Assembly: GCF_027924665.1 (NCBI RefSeq)
Contig: NZ_AP027043.1
Coordinates: 744,001-808,000 of the forward strand
DNA length: 64,000 bases
Source: Flavobacterium sp. GSB-24
GTDB taxonomy: Bacteria; Bacteroidota; Bacteroidia; Flavobacteriales; Flavobacteriaceae
Direction: 5' to 3'
This document shows positions 56,830 to 64,000 of this stretch, piece after piece (position 1 is the stretch's first letter; each line of letters begins with the position of its first letter). Below the pieces are notes generated by a model. It was not told where the DNA came from, searched no databases, and worked only from the letters and a program-made list of their open reading frames with translations. The translations under genes were made by a program, and so were the position numbers.

Positions 56830-58452
56830 TTAATTTGGTTTCGTGTAGTAAACCTCGAGTCTCAATCTTTTATCATCTGGAATAGAAGTTTTTCCGCCAT
56901 ATAAGATTGTACCTAGAGGATTCATAACCGATGCTCTCGGTGCTTGTGATATTGTTTCGTTTTTTAGTTTTAGTACATTTGAAGCTATAATGCTTACATC
57001 TTCTGTTACTACTAAACCTAATCGTACATTTTTCACAGTTGCGTCTTTAATAATATTACGTATATGATTGGTTAATCTGATTTTATATGTTTTACCTCTT
57101 TTAGTGGTAGCATCAACATTTATCATACCATCATAAATATATCGAGTTGTTTTAGGATCTGACGGGTTTAATGCTCCAGAAGTCCCATCCGAATAATCCG
57201 TAATAATTGTATTATTATCTAAATCGTATAAATAAACTCTTTTCGGCTCATCTGCTCCAGTCATCTTATCAGAATCGATATAGAAAACTAGATTTGCCTC
57301 ATTTACCATCCATTTGTTAGCTCTAATTGTTTCAAGCTGCGCCCCAAAATCATTAAGACTAATGACCGCCAGAGCACCTTGACCTCCTTTTAAATAAAGC
57401 CTTTCATCTCCATCTGTTTTATTAACATTTGTAGTTATGGCACTTTCATAATCAGGTTTTCTAACATCCTGAAGGAAGCTGGCTGTATTTACTATACCTC
57501 CAGTTATACTGCTTTTAAGATTCAAAAGAATTTGTTTGCTTTCTGTAGCATCACCATCTGTTGTTGAAGCCGTTTTAGCTTTATAATAAATAGTAATTAC
57601 ACCTTTAGAAAAATCCATCAAGGCCATATTACTAGGAAAAGATCCTGATTTTTCTACATTAAAATACAATCCTCTAAAATATTCTTGAAAAAGATCTTCA
57701 GTAGAAAGTTTTGAAGCTGCAGCATTTAAGATTTTTGTTTGGAAAAAATCTTTATTAAGATGCAAAGTCATCTGTGGAACTGATCTAGTAACAGTTTCTT
57801 TTTTAGTATCTGGATCAATCGTTTTAGTTTTAATTTCGGCTGGATCAAAATAGAATTGATCGTTTTCTAACAAATTACCAGATTTATCTTTAATTTGTGC
57901 ATCATTTAAAAGCACATCTCCTTTTTGATTAAAAAAATCAGTGTTTTGATCTGTATAATAAAACTGCGGCAATTGAGACCCACCACTAAAATAGCTGCTT
58001 CTCATCTGCATTTTTGACTCATATACACTCAGCTTAATTTTTCCATTTTGATCTCCATAAATAGAATCTAGAACATACGTATTATTTCCGTTTGTATCTG
58101 TTGATTTTACATGACTAAAATAAGGAATCGCAAGCTTAACACTATCAATAACTGGGGCTTCACCAATTGTAGGAGCATAAGCAGAAAGCGCCAATTGCGT
58201 AACAAAGTTTGCTGTTGTAGTACCAAATACTGGATTATCATAAATTCCTAAAGCATTAATCGCCAAGTTATTGGACTGAATAGGAGTTACTTCTTGATTA
58301 AATGCTAAAACATTATATTTCTCTGGTTCAAGACCAAAATGATCATCTCCAATTAAACCATCACCAATTGCATTAAAATCTTTATCGCAAGAATATAAAA
58401 AAACAACAATTAAAGCTAAAAGAATTTTCTTAATAAAAGAAGTATTATACAT
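56830..58452 (-). CDS. DUF4270-family lipoprotein
   Basis: A 540-residue lipoprotein: signal ILLALIVVFLYSC with lipobox Cys at residue 22, then DKDFNAIGDGLIGDDHFGLEP, the usual start of DUF4270 proteins. The rest is beta-rich (IDSVKLAIPYFSH, TYKIRLTNHIRNIIKD, RLRLEVYYTKPN). The function is unknown. The 9-base gap to glmS and 21-base gap from the GlgA-like gene show one operon. The same neighbours (panC, glgA-like, DUF4270, glmS) recur in Flavobacteriaceae, from memory of that family. Confidence 0.88.
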   Translation of the reverse strand: MYNTSFIKKILLALIVVFLYSCDKDFNAIGDGLIGDDHFGLEPEKYNVLAFNQEVTPIQSNNLAINALGIYDNPVFGTTTANFVTQLALSAYAPTIGEAPVIDSVKLAIPYFSHVKSTDTNGNNTYVLDSIYGDQNGKIKLSVYESKMQMRSSYFSGGSQLPQFYYTDQNTDFFNQKGDVLLNDAQIKDKSGNLLENDQFYFDPAEIKTKTIDPDTKKETVTRSVPQMTLHLNKDFFQTKILNAAASKLSTEDLFQEYFRGLYFNVEKSGSFPSNMALMDFSKGVITIYYKAKTASTTDGDATESKQILLNLKSSITGGIVNTASFLQDVRKPDYESAITTNVNKTDGDERLYLKGGQGALAVISLNDFGAQLETIRANKWMVNEANLVFYIDSDKMTGADEPKRVYLYDLDNNTIITDYSDGTSGALNPSDPKTTRYIYDGMINVDATTKRGKTYKIRLTNHIRNIIKDATVKNVRLGLVVTEDVSIIASNVLKLKNETISQAPRASVMNPLGTILYGGKTSIPDDKRLRLEVYYTKPN

Positions 58453-58473
58453 GTTTTATAATAAAGTTAAAAT

Positions 58474-59280
58474 TTAAAGTCCAAACGTTCTGTAGAAATT
58501 TGTATAAGCGTCAGCAAATGCATCTTTCGTGGCGAAAGGTAAAAAAGGTTTTCCTGAAGATTCTATAAATTTTGTTAAACTTGGAGAAACATTTTCTGAT
58601 GCTATTATTACTCCATCAGAATGTAATATACTAGCTTTTAAAACATTCTCGTAATTTGGAACTTCTAAATCTGATACAGCCTCATGAGGAACACCGTCAA
58701 ATTTAACTTTATTTATCATCTCCAAATCTAAATTTTCATCAAAAGACTGTCCGTATACAGAAGTTATAATTTTAGTTTCAGAAAACAATGCTTCGTGTTT
58801 GTAATAATGTTTCATGTAGATTGGAAGCATTGCCGCCAGCCAGCCATGAACGTGAATAATATCTGGAACCCAGTTTAATTTTTTAACTGTCTCAACAACA
58901 CCTTTAGCAAAAAAGATTGCTCTCTCATCATTATCAGGGTATAAAACTCCTTCCTCATCTGCGAAGGTTGCTTTACGTTTAAAATATTCATCGTTATCAA
59001 TAAAGTAAACCTGAATTCTTTCTTTTGGAATTGATGCTACTTTGATAATCAATGGCATATCTAAGTCATTCACTACCAAATTCATCCCAGAAAGTCTAAT
59101 TACTTCATGCAGTTGATGTCTTCTCTCGTTGATATTCCCGTATCTTGGCATGAAAATTCTTATCTGACCGCCTTGATCATTAATCATTTTCGGAACGTCA
59201 TAAGACATTAAAGAAACCTCATTTTCAGCCAAATAAGGCACGACTTCAGATGATACATATAATATCCTCTTATCTTTCAT
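58474..59280 (-). CDS. Glycogen/starch synthase N-lobe-like protein (single domain)
   Basis: A 268-residue protein resembling only the N-terminal lobe of GT5 glycogen synthase: RILYVSSEVVPYLAENE, IRIFMPRYGNINERRHQLHEVIRLSG, IHVHGWLAAMLPIYMKHYY. The KTGGL loop that holds ADP-glucose in GlgA is replaced (PYLAENEVSLMSY), and the C-terminal donor-binding lobe is missing. I infer that it is not a normal glycogen synthase. It is the first gene of the operon with DUF4270 and glmS, divergent from panC. It may sense a sugar nucleotide or assist the envelope pathway. Confidence 0.82.
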   Translation of the reverse strand: MKDKRILYVSSEVVPYLAENEVSLMSYDVPKMINDQGGQIRIFMPRYGNINERRHQLHEVIRLSGMNLVVNDLDMPLIIKVASIPKERIQVYFIDNDEYFKRKATFADEEGVLYPDNDERAIFFAKGVVETVKKLNWVPDIIHVHGWLAAMLPIYMKHYYKHEALFSETKIITSVYGQSFDENLDLEMINKVKFDGVPHEAVSDLEVPNYENVLKASILHSDGVIIASENVSPSLTKFIESSGKPFLPFATKDAFADAYTNFYRTFGL

Positions 59281-59317
59281 AATAGTATTTTACTTAATTT
59301 TGGTAATAAAAACGTCG

Positions 59318-59325
59318 CAAAATTA
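59318..59325 (-). promoter_or_regulatory. Candidate -7 element of the glgA-like/DUF4270/glmS operon
   Basis: Minus strand TAATTTTG, 37 bases before the ATG of the GlgA-like gene. Confidence 0.45.
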
Positions 59326-59356
59326 CAAAAATTTATGCAGTTTATAACTAATATAT

Positions 59357-59364
59357 TATGTTTG
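59357..59364 (+). promoter_or_regulatory. Candidate -7 element of panCD
   Basis: TATGTTTG. It contains the ATG at 59358 that would begin a longer panC frame, so the start at 59388 is preferred. Confidence 0.5.
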
Positions 59365-59387
59365 CACTAAATTTTAATAATACCTCG

Positions 59388-60236
59388 ATGCATATTTTCT
59401 ACAGTAAAGCAGCTTTGATAGCTTATATTAAAACTATCAAAACCGCAAATTCAACCATCGGATTTGTACCAACAATGGGCGCTTTACACCAAGGACATTT
59501 GGCCTTAATGCAGCGTTCGTTAAAAGAAAACGACGACACAGTTGTGAGCATTTTTGTCAATCCAACACAATTTAACAATCCTGAAGATTTAGCAAAATAC
59601 CCGCGAACTTTAGAAGAGGATATTAAGAAAATGCGTACATTAAGTGATAAAATCATTTTATACGCACCTTCTGTTGAGGATATTTATGAAGGAAATACCA
59701 TTTCTCAAACTTTTGATTTTGACGGATTAGAAAATCAGATGGAAGGAAAATTCAGACCAGGACATTTTAATGGAGTTGGAACAATTGTAAAAAGACTTTT
59801 CGAAATTGTAACTCCGACAAATGCTTATTTTGGAGAAAAAGATTTTCAGCAGCTTCAAATTGTTAAAAAAATGGTCGAGAAAACAAATTTACCTGTAAAT
59901 ATTGTTGGCTGTCCAATTTTTAGAGAAGAAAACCAGCTTGCAATGAGTTCTCGTAACGAACGTTTAACAGCACAAGAACGCAAAGATGCTTCTATAATCT
60001 ACAAAACATTGACTGAGGCAAAAGATATTTTTCAAACTCATACTCCACAAGAAACTGTTGAATTTGTAGAAAATTCTTTCAAAGACAACAAAGAGTTTGA
60101 ACTTGAATATTTTGTTATTGCTGACGAATCTACACTTTTACCTATCGATCAGAAAGATAAAGACAAAAAATATCGTGCATTTATAGCGGTATTTGTTAAT
60201 TCTATAAGACTGATTGATACCATTTCATTAAATTAA
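59388..60236 (+). CDS. panC: Pantothenate synthetase
   Basis: Joins pantoate and beta-alanine with ATP to give pantothenate. The 282-residue protein has the HIGH-type motif (VPTMGALHQGHLALM), VSIFVNPTQFNNPEDL, GHFNGVGTIVKRLF, YFGEKDFQQLQIV and the KMSKS-like AMSSRNERL. The start is MHIFYSKAAL at 59388; the earlier ATG at 59358 lies in the promoter. panD follows after 14 bases, giving a panCD operon that makes both the beta-alanine and its product. Confidence 0.97.
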   Translation: MHIFYSKAALIAYIKTIKTANSTIGFVPTMGALHQGHLALMQRSLKENDDTVVSIFVNPTQFNNPEDLAKYPRTLEEDIKKMRTLSDKIILYAPSVEDIYEGNTISQTFDFDGLENQMEGKFRPGHFNGVGTIVKRLFEIVTPTNAYFGEKDFQQLQIVKKMVEKTNLPVNIVGCPIFREENQLAMSSRNERLTAQERKDASIIYKTLTEAKDIFQTHTPQETVEFVENSFKDNKEFELEYFVIADESTLLPIDQKDKDKKYRAFIAVFVNSIRLIDTISLN

Positions 60237-60250
60237 TCTAACTTTGCAGC

Positions 60251-60601
60251 ATGCAAATTCAAGTTATAAAATCAAAAATTCATCGCGTTAAAGTAACGGG
60301 TGCCGATTTAAATTATATTGGCAGCATTACTATTGATGAAACTTTACTAGAGGCTTCAAACATTATTGAAGGCGAAAAAGTATCAATTGTAAACATTAAT
60401 AATGGCGAACGTTTTGAAACCTACGCTATTAAAGGTGAAAAAAATTCAGGTGAAATCACTTTGAATGGTCCTGCAGCAAGAAAAGTTCAGAAAGACGATA
60501 TCATTATTATCATTTCTTATGCAACTTTAGATTTTGAAGAAGCAAAAACCTTCAAACCATGGATTATTTTCCCAAATGAAAATGACAATTCATTAACCTA
60601 A
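60251..60601 (+). CDS. panD: Aspartate 1-decarboxylase
   Basis: Makes beta-alanine from aspartate for pantothenate synthesis. The 116-residue proenzyme has the self-cleavage site in LNYIGSITID (Gly-Ser, the Ser becoming the pyruvoyl group), and GERFETYAIKGE, NGPAARKVQKDDIIIIISYA. It is co-directional with panC 14 bases upstream. The following 200 bases (60602-60803) hold no gene. Confidence 0.97.
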   Translation: MQIQVIKSKIHRVKVTGADLNYIGSITIDETLLEASNIIEGEKVSIVNINNGERFETYAIKGEKNSGEITLNGPAARKVQKDDIIIIISYATLDFEEAKTFKPWIIFPNENDNSLT

Positions 60602-60803
60602 TCTTTTCTTTTTCTAAGAATTCCCCTTCTTTGTCAAAATCCAAATTTTGTACAAAACAAGCTTCTTTTGCCTCAGTCAAAAATGATTTTGAGCCTAAAC
60701 TGCTGTGCTTCAATTTCAAACCTGCTTAACAAAGAAGCAAATAAAATAGTATATTGCTACACTATTTTCAATACTTTTTTAATTCACTGAAATGCCACAA
60801 ATC

Positions 60804-61958
60804 ATGAAAAAAGTTTACCTACTAACACTTTTGATTTCATTTTCGTCGTTTGCCCAAAAAACGTTCGATAATATTAAATCAGAAAAACTGGGAGAAGAAC
60901 GCAGAATTACGATTGGACTTCCTGCTTCTTACGAAGCAAACAAAGACAAAAAATATCCTGTTCTTTATTTATTGGATGGGGATTACTTATTTGATCCTTT
61001 TTCTGGAGCAGTAAGTTATGGTTCTTATTGGGATGATATTCCAGAAATGATTATTATCGGAATTCACCAAAACAAAGACGGAGAACGTTTTGACGACACA
61101 ACAATCGATCAAAACAACGGACTTCCTTTTGAAAAAGGAGCACAATTTTTCGAATTTATAGGAGCAGAATTGATTCCGTATATCGAAAAAAAATACCGCA
61201 CTTCTCCATTTAGAATAATTGCGGGACATGATTTAACAGCAAGTTTTGCCAATTTTTATTTGTATAAAGAAAGTCCAATTTTTAATGCTTATATCTGTTT
61301 TAGTCCGGAATTAGCACCAAAAATGGAAGTTCGTATTCCAGAAAAATTTGCTAAAATTAAAGAACCTATATTCTATTATTTATCTGCTGCCGACGGCGAT
61401 ATTAAAAAAATAAAAGAACCAATAGAAAAATTAGACAGTAATATCAAAATTGCAAATAATCCGTTAGTAAATTACAAATACGAATTATTTAAAGGCACGA
61501 CACATTACACAGAAGTATTGCATTCTATTCCGAGTGCGCTGTATCAGATTTTTGAGGTTTACCGACCTATAAATTCTGCCGAGTACAATAATAAAATTGC
61601 CGTTCTTCAATCTGGTTATGCCGAATATTTAGAGAACAAATACAACGAAATGTCTAAAGTTTTAGGCGTTCAAATTCCGGTTCGTATGAGTGATTTTAAA
61701 GTTATTGAAAACTTAATTTTAAAAAATAACGCTTATAGCGAGCTAGGAAAAATGGCTGAAATAGGAAATGTAAATTATCCTAAAGCCATGTTAGGAGAAT
61801 ATGAATTAGGATTAATGTATGAAAAACAAGGCGATCCTAAACATGCATCGAAAAAATATCAAAACGCTTCGCAAATGGAGCCGATTGGTGATTTGAACAA
61901 AGATTTGATGTATGAGAAAATCGACGAAATGAATACGCTCGCGAAAAAAAGTAAATAA
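60804..61958 (+). CDS. Exported alpha/beta-hydrolase-fold protein (esterase D/Fes-like) with Asp at the nucleophile position
   Basis: A 384-residue protein with signal peptide (KKVYLLTLLISFSSFAQ). The start is taken at 60804; an ATG at 60792 adds only MPQI. The fold signatures fit the Fes/esterase D group: YPVLYLLDGDYLFDPFSGAV, PEMIIIGIHQNKDGERFDD, IPYIEKKYRT. The nucleophile elbow reads IIAGHDLTASFA, with Asp143 where GHSxGG has Ser. The likely His lies in FKGTTHYTEVLH. A C-terminal TPR-like segment follows (ALGEYELGLMYEKQGDP type). It may be non-catalytic or use another mechanism. The stop overlaps the radA start by one base. Confidence 0.82.
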   Translation: MKKVYLLTLLISFSSFAQKTFDNIKSEKLGEERRITIGLPASYEANKDKKYPVLYLLDGDYLFDPFSGAVSYGSYWDDIPEMIIIGIHQNKDGERFDDTTIDQNNGLPFEKGAQFFEFIGAELIPYIEKKYRTSPFRIIAGHDLTASFANFYLYKESPIFNAYICFSPELAPKMEVRIPEKFAKIKEPIFYYLSAADGDIKKIKEPIEKLDSNIKIANNPLVNYKYELFKGTTHYTEVLHSIPSALYQIFEVYRPINSAEYNNKIAVLQSGYAEYLENKYNEMSKVLGVQIPVRMSDFKVIENLILKNNAYSELGKMAEIGNVNYPKAMLGEYELGLMYEKQGDPKHASKKYQNASQMEPIGDLNKDLMYEKIDEMNTLAKKSK

Positions 61959-63319
61959 TGTCAAAAGTTAAAACTTCCTTTTTTTGTCAAAACTGCGGAA
62001 CGCAATATTCCAAATGGCAGGGACAATGTAATGCCTGCAAAGAATGGAATACGATTGCCGAAGAAATTATTCAAAAACAGGAAAAAGTAGCCTGGAAGAG
62101 TGAACCAACTCCAGTTGGTAAAGCACCAAGACCTTTAAAAATAAACGAAATTGATTCTGCCCAGGAAGTCCGAATGGACACAACCGACAGCGAATTAAAT
62201 CGTGTTTTAGGCGGTGGACTTGTTCCTGGCTCATTAACGCTTTTGGGTGGAGAACCTGGCATTGGAAAAAGTACACTTTTGCTTCAGGTTTCGCTAAAAT
62301 TACCTTATAAAACATTATACGTTTCCGGAGAAGAAAGCCAGAAACAAATAAAAATGCGTGCCGAAAGAATAACGCCAAATAGCGATAACTGCTATATTTT
62401 AACGGAAACTAAGACGCAGAATATTTTCAAACAAATTGAAACTATTCAACCTGAAGTTGTCATAATTGACTCTATTCAGACTTTGCATACTGATTATATC
62501 GAATCGACTGCAGGAAGCATTTCTCAGATTCGAGAAACTACCGCCGAACTAATCAAGTTTGCTAAAGAAAGTAATATTCCCGTAATTTTAATCGGACATA
62601 TTACAAAAGACGGAAATATTGCTGGTCCGAAAATCTTAGAACACATGGTTGATACCGTTTTGCAATTTGAAGGCGACCGGAATCATGTGTACCGAATTTT
62701 ACGTTCCTTAAAAAACCGTTTTGGATCTACTGCCGAGCTGGGAATTTACGAAATGCTTGGAAGCGGACTTAGAGAAGTAAGCAATCCTTCTGAAATTTTA
62801 ATTTCGCACAAAGACGAAGAATTATCTGGAACTGCAATTGCCACAACTCTTGAAGGTATGCGCCCGTTAATGATCGAAATACAATCTTTGGTTAGTACCG
62901 CAGTTTACGGAACTCCACAGCGAAGTACAACTGGTTACAACGCCAAAAGGCTAAATATGATTTTGGCAGTTTTAGAAAAAAGAGCTGGATTTCGTTTAGG
63001 CGCAAAAGACGTTTTCTTAAATGTTACAGGCGGAATTTCTGTTGATGATCCTGCAATTGATCTAGCGGTTGTCGCTGCCATTTTATCTTCCAACGAAGAT
63101 ATTCCGGTTGGTAAAGGTTTTTGTTTTGCTGGAGAAGTTGGGCTCTCGGGCGAAATTCGTCCTGTAAACCGTGTGGACCAGCGCATTCAGGAAGCAGAAA
63201 AACTAGGATTTGATACTATTTTTGTTTCTAAATACAATAAAATTGCTTTAAAAAACACTGGAATTAAAATCGAACTGGTTGCTAAAATTGAAGATGTTGC
63301 AAGCATTCTTTTTGGTTGA
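61958..63319 (+). CDS. radA: DNA repair protein RadA (Sms)
   Basis: A RecA-like branch-migration helicase. The 453-residue protein has the N-terminal zinc finger (CQNCGTQYSKWQGQCNAC), Walker A GGEPGIGKSTLLLQV, Walker B VVIIDSIQTLH, the RadA-specific KNRFG (LKNRFGSTAELG), and the Lon-protease-like C-terminal domain (LNVTGGISVDDPAIDLAV, FAGEVGLSGEIRPV). Its ATG overlaps the stop of the upstream esterase-fold gene (TAATG), so it is translationally coupled to it. Confidence 0.97.
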   Translation: MSKVKTSFFCQNCGTQYSKWQGQCNACKEWNTIAEEIIQKQEKVAWKSEPTPVGKAPRPLKINEIDSAQEVRMDTTDSELNRVLGGGLVPGSLTLLGGEPGIGKSTLLLQVSLKLPYKTLYVSGEESQKQIKMRAERITPNSDNCYILTETKTQNIFKQIETIQPEVVIIDSIQTLHTDYIESTAGSISQIRETTAELIKFAKESNIPVILIGHITKDGNIAGPKILEHMVDTVLQFEGDRNHVYRILRSLKNRFGSTAELGIYEMLGSGLREVSNPSEILISHKDEELSGTAIATTLEGMRPLMIEIQSLVSTAVYGTPQRSTTGYNAKRLNMILAVLEKRAGFRLGAKDVFLNVTGGISVDDPAIDLAVVAAILSSNEDIPVGKGFCFAGEVGLSGEIRPVNRVDQRIQEAEKLGFDTIFVSKYNKIALKNTGIKIELVAKIEDVASILFG

Positions 63320-63340
63320 TTTTTTAGAATATCTACTATA

Positions 63341-63385
63341 AAAAAATCCTGCTCTCGAGTATAATACTTATGAGCAGGATTTTTT
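63341..63385. terminator. Bidirectional terminator between radA and the lipoprotein gene
   Basis: A perfect 14-bp stem AAAAAATCCTGCTC (63341-63354) with its complement (63372-63385). Confidence 0.92.
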
Positions 63386-63400
63386 AAACTTTTTAAGTTC

Positions 63401-63886
63401 TTACCATTTTATAATTCTAAAGCTTCCCTCAGTAACAGTAAATGTTTTTCCTTTTGAAGTTCCTGAAAAACTGAAAGTACCTTCAATTTTTTTATCATCA
63501 TTAACAGTAATATTTATCGTTCCAGATGTAGCATCGGCATTCTCTATTTCTGGCATAAAACTAAAGGACGCGTGGTACGTAGTAGTAAGATTTGATAAAT
63601 CAAAAACTATGGGATGACTTCCTGTTGTAATATTCAAAGGCGTCCATAAAGAGATTTTTTTATAGGTATTATCAATTCCTGTACTTCCCATTATATTGAT
63701 ACTTCCTGAACTTATCAAGGCAGGTTCAGAAAAAGTATAAACAGTTTCATTATACTTAAATTTCATAAATCCTTCTTGACTGCTTGGAGTATCTGTATCA
63801 TCTGACGAATTATCACTACTACATGAAGACAACACTAATGCACAAATTGCAAAAGACAAAAACATAATTTTTTTTAAAATTTTCAT
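63401..63886 (-). CDS. Small lipoprotein of unknown function
   Basis: A 161-residue protein with lipoprotein signal MFLSFAICALVLSSC and an acidic SSDNSSDDTDT tether. The remainder is a beta-rich domain (GFMKFKYNETVYTFSEPAL, SGTINITVNDDKKIEGTFSFSG, FTVTEGSFRIIKW), resembling the many Bacteroidota lipoproteins with a DUF6252-type fold. The start is MKILKKIM at 63886; an ATG at 63916 overlaps a -7 box. Role unknown. The bases from 63924 to the window end hold no gene. Confidence 0.75.
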   Translation of the reverse strand: MKILKKIMFLSFAICALVLSSCSSDNSSDDTDTPSSQEGFMKFKYNETVYTFSEPALISSGSINIMGSTGIDNTYKKISLWTPLNITTGSHPIVFDLSNLTTTYHASFSFMPEIENADATSGTINITVNDDKKIEGTFSFSGTSKGKTFTVTEGSFRIIKW

Positions 63887-63915
63887 TTGACTGGTTTTTT
63901 TATTATTTAACAGCA

Positions 63916-63923
63916 CAAATATA
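63916..63923 (-). promoter_or_regulatory. Candidate -7 element of the terminal lipoprotein gene
   Basis: Minus strand TATATTTG, 29 bases before the ATG at 63886. No -33 TTG at normal spacing. Confidence 0.4.
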
Positions 63924-64000
63924 TAGGATAAATACTATAAAAAAATACGGTTTTCCACAATTAAGAAAAGAAAACAGCTTCAACAAGCTTAATCCATATG

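Overview
The window looks like a chromosomal segment of a Flavobacterium (Bacteroidota, Flavobacteriaceae). The evidence is AT-rich DNA, promoters of the TTG-N17-23-TAnnTTTG type, several cargo proteins of the type IX secretion system (T9SS), a TonB-dependent receptor, a DUF4270 lipoprotein beside glmS, an isolated atpD-atpC pair and very short intergenic spaces closed by hairpins. I see no tRNA, rRNA, CRISPR array, insertion sequence or phage gene.

Layout. 1-6.8 kb: the end of a WYL regulator, a DinB-family protein, a 1350-residue secreted protein with a choice-of-anchor L domain, eight repeats and a type B T9SS signal, and thiL. 6.9-11 kb: a histidine kinase/response regulator pair, a small exported protein and an orphan LytTR regulator. 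11.2-20.3 kb: glyS, comF, a secreted reprolysin-like protease (type A T9SS signal), ribF, a four-helix membrane protein, bioB and a cupin-like protein. 20.3-43.5 kb: an accessory block of five giant secreted proteins (1025-1702 residues), interrupted only by recX. 43.5-47.9 kb: a TraB/ECF sigma/membrane protein operon, a BioF-like enzyme, an NAD(P)-binding protein and a small exported protein. 48-64 kb: atpD-atpC, a TonB receptor with an SGNH lipoprotein, an operon of a GlgA-like protein, DUF4270 protein and glmS divergent from panC-panD, then an esterase-fold protein with radA, and a lipoprotein.

The most interesting part is 20.3-43.5 kb. The five proteins have unrelated N-terminal heads: a glycine-rich domain plus seven 98-residue repeats; a 14-unit delta-60 propeller-like array; a DUF11-like head; a beta-helix plus PA14; and PA14, FN3 and a SUEL-lectin-like domain. 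All five end in the same ~500-residue module and a T9SS signal of what I take to be the type C (ChiA-like) class. In two of them, on opposite strands, the module is nearly identical at DNA level: an ungapped inverted repeat of 1242 bp (30073-31314 and 42069-43310) with about 17 mismatches by my count and abrupt edges. This points to very recent gene conversion or duplication, and it is a substrate for inverting the ~10.8 kb between the copies. I interpret the block as a modular surface-display locus with variable heads and a constant tail.

Other points of note: a LytTR regulator with Glu in place of the phospho-accepting Asp, a GlgA-like protein lacking the nucleotide-sugar motif and the second lobe, an esterase-fold protein with Asp at the nucleophile position, and a large hairpin between atpD and atpC.
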